DNA of 64,000 bases, from the NCBI RefSeq assembly GCF_041199985.1, contig NZ_CP165647.1:248001-312000 (forward strand), read 5' to 3'. The position numbers and the translations under genes were made by a program. Shown here one piece after another: positions 18,179 to 27,500 of this stretch (position 1 is its first letter; each line of letters starts with the position of its first letter). The DNA comes from Leptotrichia sp. HSP-536 (GTDB lineage: Bacteria > Fusobacteriota > Fusobacteriia > Fusobacteriales > Leptotrichiaceae). The notes beneath the pieces are model-generated. The model did no database searches. It was not told where the DNA came from and saw only the letters and a list, made by a program, of their open reading frames with translations.

Positions 18179-19054
18179 ATGAATATAAACTGGTATCCAG
18201 GGCATATGAAGAAAACGAAGGATTTGATTGTGGAAAATCTTAAGATAATTGATATTGTAATTGAGATTTTGGATGCAAGGATCCCGCTTTCGAGTAAAAA
18301 TCCTGATATTTCAAAGCTGGCGAATAATAAGAAAAAGATTATTGTGCTGAATAAGGTGGATTTGATTGACAGTAAAGAATTGAAAGTCTGGGAAGATTAT
18401 TTTTTGGAAAATAAATTTTCTGATTATTTTGTGGCTTTGAGTGTGGAAAAAGGGATGAATTTTAATGAATTACGGAAAATTACTGATAAAATTTATGCTG
18501 AAAAATTAGAGAAGATGAAGAAAAAGGGGCTTCGTAAAACTGAAGTAAGAGCGATGATTGTTGGGATTCCTAATGTTGGGAAGTCTAAATTTATAAATAA
18601 ATTTGTGAATAAAAATAAGGCAAGAGTTGGGAACACGCCAGGATTTACACGTGGGAAACAATGGATAAAAATTGATGAAAAGTTGGAACTGCTGGACACG
18701 CCAGGAGTTTTGTGGCCAAAATTTGAGGATGATAATGTGGCTTATAATTTGGCGATTGCTGGGTCGATAAAGGATAATGTATTACCGCTGGAGCAAGTTG
18801 CTATGAAATTTTTAGATAAATTGAAAGATTTAAGGAAGATTCAAAATTTGATAAAAGTATATAATTTGGAAGAATATACAAATAATGAAGAAATTTTAGA
18901 AATAGAAAATCATAGGATACTGGAAATTTTGGAAAAAAGATTAGGAATTTCTAAAAATGATGAGCATAATTATGAAATCATTTCGAGAAGATTAATAAGA
19001 GACTACAGGATGGGAAAAATTGGGAAATTCTTTTTAGAATATCCAAAAAAGTAA
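18179..19054 (+). CDS. rbgA: Ribosome biogenesis GTPase RbgA (YlqF)
   Basis: RbgA is a circularly permuted GTPase needed late in 50S assembly. The motif order is permuted: NKVDL (G4) near residue 60, GIPNVGKSKF (G1) near residue 128, TPGFTRGKQ (G2), then DTPGVLWP (G3) near residue 178. The opening INWYPGHMKKTK is diagnostic. The 291 residues are full length. GGAGA precedes the ATG. It stands just right of the 17.5-18.0 kb repeat unit. Confidence 0.95.
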   Translation: MNINWYPGHMKKTKDLIVENLKIIDIVIEILDARIPLSSKNPDISKLANNKKKIIVLNKVDLIDSKELKVWEDYFLENKFSDYFVALSVEKGMNFNELRKITDKIYAEKLEKMKKKGLRKTEVRAMIVGIPNVGKSKFINKFVNKNKARVGNTPGFTRGKQWIKIDEKLELLDTPGVLWPKFEDDNVAYNLAIAGSIKDNVLPLEQVAMKFLDKLKDLRKIQNLIKVYNLEEYTNNEEILEIENHRILEILEKRLGISKNDEHNYEIISRRLIRDYRMGKIGKFFLEYPKK

Positions 19055-19146
19055 ATTAATTTTATAATTTATGGAAAGGGGATATTGCTCTTATTTCGTA
19101 ATGTAAGTTGTTTTACTGATAAATAATTTTAAAAGGAGAAATATTA

Positions 19147-20403
19147 ATGAGAATTGGGATATTTACAGATACATACAGACCACAGGTTAATGGGGTCGTA
19201 AGCTCAATTATGACTCTTGAGAAGGAACTTAGGAAACTAGGGCATAAAGTGTACATTATTACCACAACGGATCCTGATGCGCCTAAAGTGGAGCCAAATG
19301 TCCTTAGGCTTCCAAGTGTAGAATTTAAACCATTGCCTCAATATAGGCTGGGAATGGTTTATTCTTCAAGAATAATAAAGAAAATAAAAAAATTGGAACT
19401 GGATATTATTCATTCTCAGACAGAATGGGGAGTAGGGACATTTTCAAGATTTGCGGCAATTAATTTGGAAATACCGCTTGTTCATACTTATCATACGTTA
19501 TACGAGTACTATACGCATTATATTTTTGGTTCGAGATTTGTTTCGGCTGGGAAAAAAATTGCGGCGGCGATTAGTAAGTTTTATTGTGAAAAATGTAATG
19601 CATTGATTGTGCCAACACGTAAAGTTGAGGATATTTTGTATTCTTACGGAGTTGACCAGACAATGAATATTATTCCGACTGGATTGGAACTGGATAAGTT
19701 TTATCGTGGAAATTATTCGGATGAAGATTTGGAATTTATGAGAGAAAGTTTTGGGATAGAAAAAAGTGATTTTCTTTGTGTCTACATTGGACGGATTGCT
19801 GAAGAAAAAAGTATTGACATGTTAATTGATATGTTTTCTAAGATAAAAGATGAGAATTTTAAATTTATGATTGTCGGACGTGGAAGGATTTTGGACGATT
19901 TGAAGGCACAAGCTGGAAAACTAGGAATTTTAGACAAGGTTATTTTTACTGGAGAAGTTCCGCACGATAAAGTTGCTGCTTATTATCAGATGGGAGATGT
20001 ATTTTTGAATGCGAGCATATCGGAAACACAGGGGCTTACATTTGTTGAAGCTATGGCAGCAGAAACACCTGTTGTAGCTAGATATGACTTAAATTTAGAA
20101 GATTTACTTGTAAAAAATGAGGCGGGGCTTGTTTACAGAACTGAAGAGGAATTTATTAACTCTATAATGCTTTTAAAGAAAAACAAGGAATTTAGAGAAA
20201 AAATTATCAAAAATGCTTTTGCCGCTTCACAGGATTATACGGCACAAAAATTTGGGGAACGAGTGGAAGCAGTTTATAAAAAAACAATAGAGGAGTATGA
20301 TAGTCGTGAAAGTTTTACTATATTCAGAGGGGAAAAATTCCTTCAGCAAATCCGGCGTTGGACAAGCATTAAATCATCAGGTAGAAGCCCTTGGAGCAAA
20401 TAA
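19147..20403 (+). CDS. GT4 glycosyltransferase, probable 1,2-diacylglycerol 3-glucosyltransferase
   Basis: The sequence resembles monoglucosyl-diacylglycerol synthases of the GT4 family, which move glucose from UDP-glucose to diacylglycerol at the inner membrane face. It starts RIGIFTDTYRPQVNGV, has HTYHTLYEYYTHY near residue 118, YIGRIAEEKS near residue 220 and the donor-binding SETQGLTFVEAM near residue 297. GGAG precedes the ATG. Its last 30 or so residues, rich in Arg and Ser, overlap the next gene by about 100 bases and do not look conserved, so the true end could be earlier if a base is wrong near 20300. Confidence 0.85.
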   Translation: MRIGIFTDTYRPQVNGVVSSIMTLEKELRKLGHKVYIITTTDPDAPKVEPNVLRLPSVEFKPLPQYRLGMVYSSRIIKKIKKLELDIIHSQTEWGVGTFSRFAAINLEIPLVHTYHTLYEYYTHYIFGSRFVSAGKKIAAAISKFYCEKCNALIVPTRKVEDILYSYGVDQTMNIIPTGLELDKFYRGNYSDEDLEFMRESFGIEKSDFLCVYIGRIAEEKSIDMLIDMFSKIKDENFKFMIVGRGRILDDLKAQAGKLGILDKVIFTGEVPHDKVAAYYQMGDVFLNASISETQGLTFVEAMAAETPVVARYDLNLEDLLVKNEAGLVYRTEEEFINSIMLLKKNKEFREKIIKNAFAASQDYTAQKFGERVEAVYKKTIEEYDSRESFTIFRGEKFLQQIRRWTSIKSSGRSPWSK

Positions 20404-21337
20404 TATTGAAGTTACGCAGAATCCTGAAGATGATTACGATTTAGCACATATAAATACTGTTGCACTAAAATCTTATGAAGTGTTAAAGCAGGCAAAGAAA
20501 AAAGGGAAGCCTGTAATTTACCATACACATACAACTTATGAAGATTTTCGTGGAAGTATAAAAGGAAGCTACGTCCTGTCGCCAATTATAAAATTTTGGA
20601 CAAAAAAATTGTACAATGAGGCAGATTATTTAATTTCTCCATCAGAGTACACAAAAAATCTTATAAAATCAAAATATTTGGAAAAAGAAAAGGAAATTAG
20701 AGTAATTTCCAATGGTGTAAATATAAACAAATTTAACAAAAATGAAATTTTAAAAGAAAAATTTTTGAATGAATATAAATCAGTGTATGATATAAGTAAA
20801 CCATTAATTATAACGGCTGGACTGCCTTTTGAGAGAAAAGGCATAAAGGATTTTGTAAAAGTAACTGAAAAATGCAGCGACTACCAGTTTCTTTGGTTCG
20901 GTTCATCGAGCGTGAAATCAATGCTGCCTGAAAGAATTCAAAAAATTATTGAAAATCCACCTAAAAATCTTATTTTTCCAGGATATGTGGACAAAGATAT
21001 TTTAATTGGAGCATTTAGTGCTGCCAAAGCCTTTCTTTTTATGACTTATGAAGAGAATGAGGGAATTGTGGTGCTAGAAGCACTTTCTGCGAAATTACCG
21101 CTTGTAGTGAGAGATATTCCAGTGTACGAAGACTGGCTGGAAGATGGGAAAACATGTTTTAAAGCTAGGAATAATGAGGAATTTTGTGAAAAAATAAGAA
21201 ACATTGTCGAAAATAATGTGGAAAACTTGAATGAAATAACGGAAAAGGCTTATAATATTGCTCAAGAGAGAGATTTATTAAATGTGGGAAAAAAATATAA
21301 GGAATATTATGAGTATATATTGAATCAAAAAAAATGA
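20306..21337 (+). CDS. GT4 glycosyltransferase, probable diglucosyl-diacylglycerol synthase
   Basis: The N-terminus MKVLLYSEGKNSFSKSGVGQA and the segments HINTVALKSYEVLKQAKKKG and HTHTTYEDFRGSI recall glycosyltransferases that add the second sugar to glucosyl-diacylglycerol, such as the Acholeplasma diglucosyl enzyme. The GT4 donor motif appears as EENEGIVVLEAL near residue 250. I favour the GTG at 20306, ten bases after AGGAG; an ATG at 20297 lies too close to that site. The overlap with the upstream glycosyltransferase suggests a two-step glycolipid operon. The substrate is inferred from resemblance only. Confidence 0.8.
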   Translation: MKVLLYSEGKNSFSKSGVGQALNHQVEALGANNIEVTQNPEDDYDLAHINTVALKSYEVLKQAKKKGKPVIYHTHTTYEDFRGSIKGSYVLSPIIKFWTKKLYNEADYLISPSEYTKNLIKSKYLEKEKEIRVISNGVNINKFNKNEILKEKFLNEYKSVYDISKPLIITAGLPFERKGIKDFVKVTEKCSDYQFLWFGSSSVKSMLPERIQKIIENPPKNLIFPGYVDKDILIGAFSAAKAFLFMTYEENEGIVVLEALSAKLPLVVRDIPVYEDWLEDGKTCFKARNNEEFCEKIRNIVENNVENLNEITEKAYNIAQERDLLNVGKKYKEYYEYILNQKK

Positions 21338-21403
21338 ATTTAATTGTTAAAAAAAACTTTGAAATATTATTTTATATTATACCACATTATATTCGGTTAG
21401 TTT

Positions 21404-21863
21404 AATGGGGTTTAGTATCAGACCCTGCGTTCCCTGCCATCACATAAGGGAGTACAGGCATACTTTTGGTGCGGCGGAGCCTTTAATGGGAGAAAGATTT
21501 TTTTAGTTATGCCAAGATGCAATACTAATAATATGAGCGTCTTTTTAAAGGAACTATCTAAAAGATATGATGAAGATATTGTGATTCTAGCCTGTGATGG
21601 AGCAGCATGGCACAAATCAAAGAATTTAGAAATTTCAGGAAACATCATAATGATACATATACCGCCGTATGCAACAGAAATGAACCCCATCGAACAAATT
21701 TGGAAACAAGTAAGGCAGATGGGGTTCGGCAATAAAATATTCAGTACATTAAATGCTGTAGTTGGCAGGCTATGCGACACTATAAATTTACTTACAGATG
21801 AACTAGTAAAAAGTATAACTCTTCGTAAATGGATTTATTCTGTTATTTAAATGGGGTTTAGTA
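21404..21863 (+). mobile_element. IS630-type insertion sequence remnant
   Basis: A 3' part of an IS630-family transposase is bounded by two direct copies of ATGGGGTTTAGTAT, at 21404-21417 and 21850-21863. Full elements would have inverted ends, so the left part of the element has been lost and the left boundary now runs straight into coding sequence. It sits between the glycolipid genes and yajC. Confidence 0.65.
21420..21850 (+). pseudogene. IS630-family transposase, 5'-truncated and frameshifted
   Basis: The upstream frame reads RPCVPCHHIREYRHTFGAA and stops at 21508. The downstream frame (21509-21850) reads on with NTNNMSVFLKEL, ACDGAAWHKS and the DDE-type MNPIEQIWK. One extra T in the run of seven T near 21501-21507 would join them. 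The N-terminal DNA-binding region and the first catalytic Asp region are missing, so the element cannot be autonomous. It is a different IS630 subgroup from the element at 27.5 kb. Confidence 0.75.
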
Positions 21864-21945
21864 TACGACACAGCCTAAAAATATTTTTGAAATAATTATA
21901 AAGATTATTATGAAGTTTAGCTCCTCTTAGAAATTTGCTGAGAAA

Positions 21946-22177
21946 TTAAACTTTCAGAATCAGCCCCAATAATCCACTTACAAAAGCATCAATTACAATA
22001 ACAGCTCTTCTGTCTAAATATCGTGAATCTTGATTTTCAAGATATCATTGAAACCACTTCAAAGAAATTGTCTACTCTACTTAAATTTGAATTGACAAGA
22101 TTAATTTTTATTTGAATGTTCTGTAATTCAACTTCTATTCCACTTAAATCATCTTTTGATAATTGAGATTTTTCCAT
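21946..22177 (-). pseudogene. Small unrecognised gene, apparently frameshifted
   Basis: On the minus strand an ATG at 22177 has a good AGAAGGA site upstream. It opens a 52-residue frame beginning MEKSQLSKDDLSGIEVELQ, rich in hydrophobic/polar heptads, that stops near 22021. The next frame continues at once with YLENQDSRYLDRRAVIVIDA and a hydrophobic end, closing at 21946. A one- or two-base change near 22025 would join them into about 76 residues. I do not recognise the family. The rest of 21864-22429 holds only AT-rich sequence and the yajC promoter. Confidence 0.45.
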
Positions 22178-22336
22178 AGAATTCCTTCTCTTCATAATTT
22201 ATTTATTTTAGTTTTGAAAATTATTATTTTTACATTTACGTAATAGTTATAAAATATTTAGTAATTTTTTAAAATATTAATTACTAAATAAATCAATTCA
22301 TCATACACAAAAAACTAAAAAATAATATTTTTAAAA

Positions 22337-22365
22337 TTGAAACATAACTTAAATTATGGTATAAT
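22337..22365 (+). promoter_or_regulatory. Promoter upstream of yajC
   Basis: TTGAAA, 17 bases, TATAAT, about 90 bases before the yajC start. Between promoter and gene, a consensus AAGGAGG at 22389-22395 sits next to an ATG that opens a 22-codon frame ending across the yajC start. Confidence 0.65.
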
Positions 22366-22456
22366 TAAAAAAGATTATTAAATAAAGAAGGAGGAATGTA
22401 TAAAGTTAAAATTTCAGTTTTAAAATTAATTGAGAATTTTACTATACAAAATAAAA

Positions 22457-22723
22457 ATGGATAAAAATTCAATAGTAGTAATATTAATTTACATTGTTTT
22501 TATGGCAGTATTAATTTTACCAACGATGCTTTCAAACAATAAAAAAAAGAAACAAAAAGCAGCGTTACTGGAAAGTCTAAAAGTAGGAGATAAAATAACG
22601 ACAGTTGGCGGTATACAAGGAACACTTGTAAATATTTTTACAGAAACTGTAGAAATGAAAATAGACAAAAATGCAAGAATGACAGTCTTAAAATCTGCTA
22701 TTGACAGAATAGAAAAAAAATAA
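22457..22723 (+). CDS. yajC: Preprotein translocase accessory subunit YajC
   Basis: YajC is a single-span partner of SecDF-SecYEG in protein export. The 88 residues have one N-terminal membrane segment (residues about 5-24), a basic stretch NNKKKKQKAA, and the conserved LKVGDKITTVGGIQGTLVNI near residue 45. I use the ATG at 22457, but it lacks a clear ribosome binding site. A TTG at 22430 is in frame. A short upstream frame with a strong site overlaps the start, so coupled translation is possible. Confidence 0.85.
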   Translation: MDKNSIVVILIYIVFMAVLILPTMLSNNKKKKQKAALLESLKVGDKITTVGGIQGTLVNIFTETVEMKIDKNARMTVLKSAIDRIEKK

Positions 22724-22822
22724 TAGTCTAAAGAACAATTTAAATCTAAATTTCAAATTTATAAATTTATGTAATTTTAAAGTCTTAATGTATATTTAAA
22801 AAATAGAGAAATAGGAGGAAAA

Positions 22823-23950
22823 ATGAAAAAAATATTATTATTTTTATTACTTTTCATAAGTGCTGTTACATTTTCCGATACTTTGAAAAATGTATCATAT
22901 AATAATGGAAAAGTCACAGGGATATTTAGAGAAAACAAACAAATTATTCCAAATACATCGGTTACAAAATTAGGAAATGACGACATACTAATGCTAAGTT
23001 TTCCAGATAGCGATATGGCAAGCAGTGTGCCTGCTCTTATCAATAAAAATGACCAGTATATAAGTAAAGTTTATACAGTTCAAAACAACGGCATGGTAGT
23101 AGTGTATGTGTATTTAAAACCATCTGTGACTTACCAAGTTGTAGTCAGAAATGGAGAATTTCAAGTAACACTTACTGGCGAACAAGCAGCATCAAGAAAT
23201 AATTCATCTCAAACATCAAGATATGCTACACAAGAACAGTCAGATAACAATGCACAAACTGCACAAACGCAAAGACAATCAGGCAGTTCTATAAGAGGGA
23301 ATAAAAAATATACGATAGTTGTAGATCCAGGACACGGGGGACACGATTCAGGAGCACGTGGAAATGGTTATAATGAAAAAGATATAGCATTACAAGTAGC
23401 AACAAGACTAGCTAATAATTTAAGACGTGATTACAATGTTATAATGACAAGAGATTCGGATTTCTTTGTACCATTAGATACAAGAGCAAAAATTGGAAAT
23501 GATGCAAATGCAGATTTCTTTATAAGTATTCACTTAAATTCAAGCTCAAGTTCATCAGCAAATGGAACAGAAGTTTATTATTTTAATAAAAAAGACCAAA
23601 ACAATTATGCCGCACAAGTAGCAAAACTTGAAAATAAAGTTGATTCGAGTTATGGAGATACTCCATTTTCTGATTTTATTTTGAATGATATTTTTTATAA
23701 AAAAAATCAAAAAACAAGTCAGGCTGTTGCAGGAGCAGTTTTAGATGGATTGATAAATCTTACTGGACTTAGAAGAAGAGGTGTACTGGGAGCAAACTTT
23801 GCTGTACTTCGTGGAAGTAATTCACCATCAATATTAGTAGAATTAGGATTTATGAATAATTATTCTGATTTATCTAAATTTTTATCTCCAGATGATCAGG
23901 AAAGAGCTGCAGCTGTCATTGGCGATGCAATAAGAAAATATTTTAAATAA
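22823..23950 (+). CDS. N-acetylmuramoyl-L-alanine amidase (Amidase_3)
   Basis: This exported zinc amidase cuts the bond between MurNAc and the stem peptide, usually for cell separation. A signal peptide (residues 1-17, ending TFS) leads into a beta-rich N-terminal region of about 120 residues, then a Gln/Ser/Asn-rich linker. The catalytic domain starts at about residue 155: DPGHGGHDSGA carries the first zinc His, NEKDIAL the Glu, and SIHLNSS the second His. The C-terminal LVELGFMNN holds the last catalytic Glu. GGAGG precedes the ATG. The N-terminal region may be AMIN-like; I cannot confirm that. Confidence 0.92.
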   Translation: MKKILLFLLLFISAVTFSDTLKNVSYNNGKVTGIFRENKQIIPNTSVTKLGNDDILMLSFPDSDMASSVPALINKNDQYISKVYTVQNNGMVVVYVYLKPSVTYQVVVRNGEFQVTLTGEQAASRNNSSQTSRYATQEQSDNNAQTAQTQRQSGSSIRGNKKYTIVVDPGHGGHDSGARGNGYNEKDIALQVATRLANNLRRDYNVIMTRDSDFFVPLDTRAKIGNDANADFFISIHLNSSSSSSANGTEVYYFNKKDQNNYAAQVAKLENKVDSSYGDTPFSDFILNDIFYKKNQKTSQAVAGAVLDGLINLTGLRRRGVLGANFAVLRGSNSPSILVELGFMNNYSDLSKFLSPDDQERAAAVIGDAIRKYFK

Positions 23951-24106
23951 ATGCTATTAGATGTATCTGAATAACAATTTATTAAAATTTAATAAATTTT
24001 CTATTCCAGATATTTAATTTGAAAGTGACTATTGTATTCAGACTTTAGATTTATATAAATTTATTTAAAAAAATTTGAGTACTATTATCGAAATTAGGAG
24101 AAATTT

Positions 24107-24655
24107 ATGCCAGAAAAAGAAAAATTAAGAGAAGAAAAATCTAAAAAACGAAAAGGTTCGCTTGGTAAAAATCTTTTCGTATTATTGCTTTTTTTGATAA
24201 CAGCTGGAGTAGTTACAACATATTATTATGATATAGATCACAGTGATAAGATACAGGTAGTTGTAAATAAAAATTTAGTGCAGGAAACACAAAAAGATGA
24301 TGAAATGCAAAATAGGATTTCAATATTTGTATACGATCCTGCTACAAGAATAATCAATGAAAGAGAAATTGTAGTTCCGCGTCAAATGAACCTGATAGAG
24401 GGAGATTTTATAAACGGAATTATCAGAAATTCAAATTATATTTCAGAAGATATGAAATTCAGAAGTGCTTACAATCTCAGAATTGATAATGTAAATACAA
24501 CAGTTGTAAAATTAAATGCACAATTTGCAAATTTGAAAAAAAATCCTGAGTTATTTAATGGATTTTCTCAAGCGGTAACAAATACGATATTGAAAAATTT
24601 CCCTAATATTCAAAGTGTATTGATTCAAATAGATGGAGAAATCAATACACGATAA
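24107..24655 (+). CDS. GerMN-like membrane-anchored protein
   Basis: A basic N-terminus leads into one membrane anchor (residues about 23-42). The outside domain of about 130 residues resembles the GerMN fold: ISIFVYDPATRIINEREI, then NTTVVKLNAQF and a C-terminal VLIQIDGE. In spore formers this domain occurs in germination proteins; in non-spore formers it sits near cell-wall amidases, as here. A role in wall remodelling is inferred from that context. A strong terminator follows the gene. Confidence 0.65.
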   Translation: MPEKEKLREEKSKKRKGSLGKNLFVLLLFLITAGVVTTYYYDIDHSDKIQVVVNKNLVQETQKDDEMQNRISIFVYDPATRIINEREIVVPRQMNLIEGDFINGIIRNSNYISEDMKFRSAYNLRIDNVNTTVVKLNAQFANLKKNPELFNGFSQAVTNTILKNFPNIQSVLIQIDGEINTR

Positions 24656-24706
24656 CTAAAGAATTTAAAAAATAATTTGTTAAATTTTGCTTAATAAAAA
24701 ATTTAG

Positions 24707-24763
24707 GTTGTTTTGATATTAATGAAAAATTTTAGTTAATATTGAAACAACTTTTATTTTTTT
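24707..24763 (+). terminator. Intrinsic terminator
   Basis: GTTGTTT-TG-ATATTAA pairs with TTAATAT-TG-AAACAAC across a loop of about 13 bases, and a T-rich run follows. It lies 50 bases past the GerMN-like gene. Confidence 0.75.
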
Positions 24764-24860
24764 TATAAAATTGATAATTTTGTGGAAAAACTAATAGAAA
24801 AATAGTGTATTATATGCTATAATGTTAAAATGATTAAAAAGATAGAAAGGAAGATAAATA

Positions 24861-26684
24861 ATGGGATTTAGAAATCATAAAAAAGGAATTCAGCTTGCTT
24901 CTGCTATTATGATGGGAATATTCGGATTAGGGATGCTCATTTCAGGAATATTGTTTTTGAAGAATAATGTCTTTGAGGCGTCAAATCATAGAGAAGTAAT
25001 TGCGACAGTTGACGGAATAAAAATTTATCGTGATGATTTTGAAAGAGAAAATTATTCATTGAAAAATCAGCTAAATGAAATAACTCAGCAAAAAATACAG
25101 CAATTATCACAAGCGGGAATAAATACGGAAAATATAAAAAGCATTCCTGATAATTTAATAAGTGAATATGTTTTACAGCTTATAATTAATAAAGAGATTC
25201 TGCTTTCATCGGCAAAAAATTTAGGAATAAAAGTTAATGGTGCTGATGTTGATCAGGAATTTGAAAATTATAGAAAACAGTCAAAACTTGGAAAAAAAGA
25301 ATTTGGCGATTATTTAAGATCTGTTGGATACAATATTACATCATTTAAGAAAATGATAAAAGATCAGAAAACAATAGACAAAATAAGAGAAAAAATATTT
25401 TCAAGTGATAAAATTACAGATGAAGAAGTAAAAAAGGCCTATGAAAGAAATAAATACTCTCAAAATTTTGATAATCAAGATTTTGATGATGTAAAAGATA
25501 AGATAAAAGAGATTATGACACAAGAAAAAGATGTTATGATTTTAAATTCATATCTTGCAAAAGCTAAAGAAAAAACTAAAATTGTTTTTAAAGATAAGAA
25601 TTTTGAAAATATGTATACTAAAATAAAAACTGTTGTTGCACAAAATGGAGACTATAAATATACAAATGAAATATTAAATGAACGAATTGTAAATTCTGTT
25701 TCTCAAACACAGCAAGGGTATTCAGATAAATTAGTAAATGAATTAAAAGGAACATTGCAAAAGGAACTGGATAAAATTGTAAAAATCGCAAAAAAAGCAA
25801 AATCTGCAGGAATAAAAGCCGATCCAAATTTAGTAGGCGTCGAACAGCTAAAAGATTATTCTCAAAAATATTATAATTATTTAATAGACACTTATAAACC
25901 TGATGATGCAGCGTTACAAGCTAGATTTAATGAAAAAAAAGATAGTTATAATACTAAAAACAGCATTGGTGGTTACGTAATCGGAGAAGAATATCAAGCA
26001 GGTGAAGGCGATTTTGAAGGAGCAAAAAAACAAGCTGAGGAAATTATGAAAACAACAACTAAGGATAATTTTGCGGCTAAAGCAAAAGAATTTTCAAAGG
26101 ATTCAGCATCAGCTAAAAATGGTGGAAGTTTAGGAGAAACAGCTGACTTGTCACAGCTTGTTCCAGAATTTGCAAATGCTGTTAAGAGCAGTAAGGCAGG
26201 AGATATTGTCGGTCCTATAAAAACGCAATTTGGTTATCACATTATTTATATTCAGAGCAAGGATGCCAAAAAAGACAATGTTGCTAAAATTAGCCATATT
26301 TTAATAACACCAACTATATCCGAAGCTTCAAAACAAAAAGTTATCAAGAAAGTTCAGAATTTAAAAGCTGAAATTGAAAGTAAGAAAGTAACTTGGAGCA
26401 ATGTAGAAAAACAGGATAAATATAATTTCAGTGTTAAAGAAAGATTCAAAAAACTGGTTAAAACGGATGCAATTCCAGGAATTGGAAAAAATGATGAATT
26501 AATGAATCAAATTTTTGCATTAAAAATAGATGGAATTCTTGAAAGAAACGATACAACAGGATATTATTTGATTGCAAAAACTTCAGAAATACCATTTGCA
26601 CAGGCGACATTTGAAAATTCAAAAGAACGTGTAAGATTGGAACTTGCACATGAATATGTAAATAAACAATTAGGTAATATTTAA
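24861..26684 (+). CDS. Large PpiC/SurA-type peptidyl-prolyl isomerase foldase
   Basis: An N-terminal membrane anchor (residues about 13-33) is followed by a SurA-like helical chaperone region (YRDDFERENYSLKNQL onward). A central parvulin-type PpiC domain carries GGSLGETADLSQLVPEFA and QFGYHIIYI near residues 420-475. A second, degenerate parvulin-like part begins with KISHILITP near residue 485. At 607 residues it resembles PpiD/PrsA-like foldases that help exported proteins fold. It has its own promoter-like TATGCTATAAT near 24817 and an AGAAAGGAAG site before the ATG. Confidence 0.85.
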   Translation: MGFRNHKKGIQLASAIMMGIFGLGMLISGILFLKNNVFEASNHREVIATVDGIKIYRDDFERENYSLKNQLNEITQQKIQQLSQAGINTENIKSIPDNLISEYVLQLIINKEILLSSAKNLGIKVNGADVDQEFENYRKQSKLGKKEFGDYLRSVGYNITSFKKMIKDQKTIDKIREKIFSSDKITDEEVKKAYERNKYSQNFDNQDFDDVKDKIKEIMTQEKDVMILNSYLAKAKEKTKIVFKDKNFENMYTKIKTVVAQNGDYKYTNEILNERIVNSVSQTQQGYSDKLVNELKGTLQKELDKIVKIAKKAKSAGIKADPNLVGVEQLKDYSQKYYNYLIDTYKPDDAALQARFNEKKDSYNTKNSIGGYVIGEEYQAGEGDFEGAKKQAEEIMKTTTKDNFAAKAKEFSKDSASAKNGGSLGETADLSQLVPEFANAVKSSKAGDIVGPIKTQFGYHIIYIQSKDAKKDNVAKISHILITPTISEASKQKVIKKVQNLKAEIESKKVTWSNVEKQDKYNFSVKERFKKLVKTDAIPGIGKNDELMNQIFALKIDGILERNDTTGYYLIAKTSEIPFAQATFENSKERVRLELAHEYVNKQLGNI

Positions 26685-26700
26685 ATTTAAAAATTGAGAA

Positions 26701-26742
26701 AAACTGTTTCAAATATAAAAAATGTTTGGAGCAGTTTTTTTT
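26701..26742 (+). terminator. Intrinsic terminator after the foldase gene
   Basis: AAACTGTTTCAAA pairs with TTTGGAGCAGTTT, with two G-U pairs and a loop of about 11 bases, followed by eight T. It starts 17 bases past the stop. Confidence 0.85.
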
Positions 26743-26778
26743 ATAACATAAATTAATTTAAAAAGTTAGGAGCTTTAG

Positions 26779-27441
26779 ATGAGTTATATTGAAAAACTGG
26801 AAAGTGCTGATAAAAAAATGATTGTTGATGAAAATGGATTGAAAATAACAAGTGATGCAATTTTACTTTCTAAATTTATAAAAAGATATTTTGATGCAAA
26901 ATACAAGAGCAAAGGAAAAAAATCAATTCTTGAAATTGGGGCTGGGCAAGGAATAATAACATTGCTACTTTCTGAAATTAAAATTTTTGAAAAAATTTTT
27001 GCAGTGGAAATTCAAGAAGATATATTTAAAATTTTGAAAAAAAATGTGAAAATAAATAACTTTGAAGAAAAAATAACGATAATCAATAAAAATATAAAAG
27101 AAATTAAAGGAGAATACGATTTTATTTTTTCAAATCCGCCATACAAAAAGATAAATTCTGGAAAACTTCCTGAAAATGAGGCGGAACAAATTAGTAAATA
27201 TGAAATTTTATTGACATTGGAAGAGCTTTTTTATGAAATAAAAAGACTTTTGAAAAATTATGGAGAATTTTTTGTGATTGTGCCAGATAACAGATTAAAC
27301 GATATATTTCGGTATATTTATGCAAATAAGATGAATATTTTATCAATCGAAATTAATAAATATAAAAAACTGAATTTAGTTATTGTTCATGGGAAAAAAG
27401 GTGGAAAAAGGAATTCTGGGATAAATATTTATGAAAAATAG
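26779..27441 (+). CDS. N6-adenine methyltransferase, TrmN6-like (tRNA1Val A37)
   Basis: The fold is a class I SAM methyltransferase with LEIGAGQGIITLLLSE (motif I) near residue 53 and the adenine-N6 signature NPPY near residue 121. The opening, with DENGLKITSDAILLSKFI, matches the YfiC/TrmN6 group that methylates A37 of tRNA1-Val. The 220 residues fit. Another small-molecule or RNA substrate is possible. AGGAGC precedes the ATG. It is the last gene of the plus-strand housekeeping block. Confidence 0.82.
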   Translation: MSYIEKLESADKKMIVDENGLKITSDAILLSKFIKRYFDAKYKSKGKKSILEIGAGQGIITLLLSEIKIFEKIFAVEIQEDIFKILKKNVKINNFEEKITIINKNIKEIKGEYDFIFSNPPYKKINSGKLPENEAEQISKYEILLTLEELFYEIKRLLKNYGEFFVIVPDNRLNDIFRYIYANKMNILSIEINKYKKLNLVIVHGKKGGKRNSGINIYEK

Positions 27442-27500
27442 ATTTAGTGCTTAAAATATAATTGATAAGGTGAGTAAAAACATAGTAGGAATAAATATTA

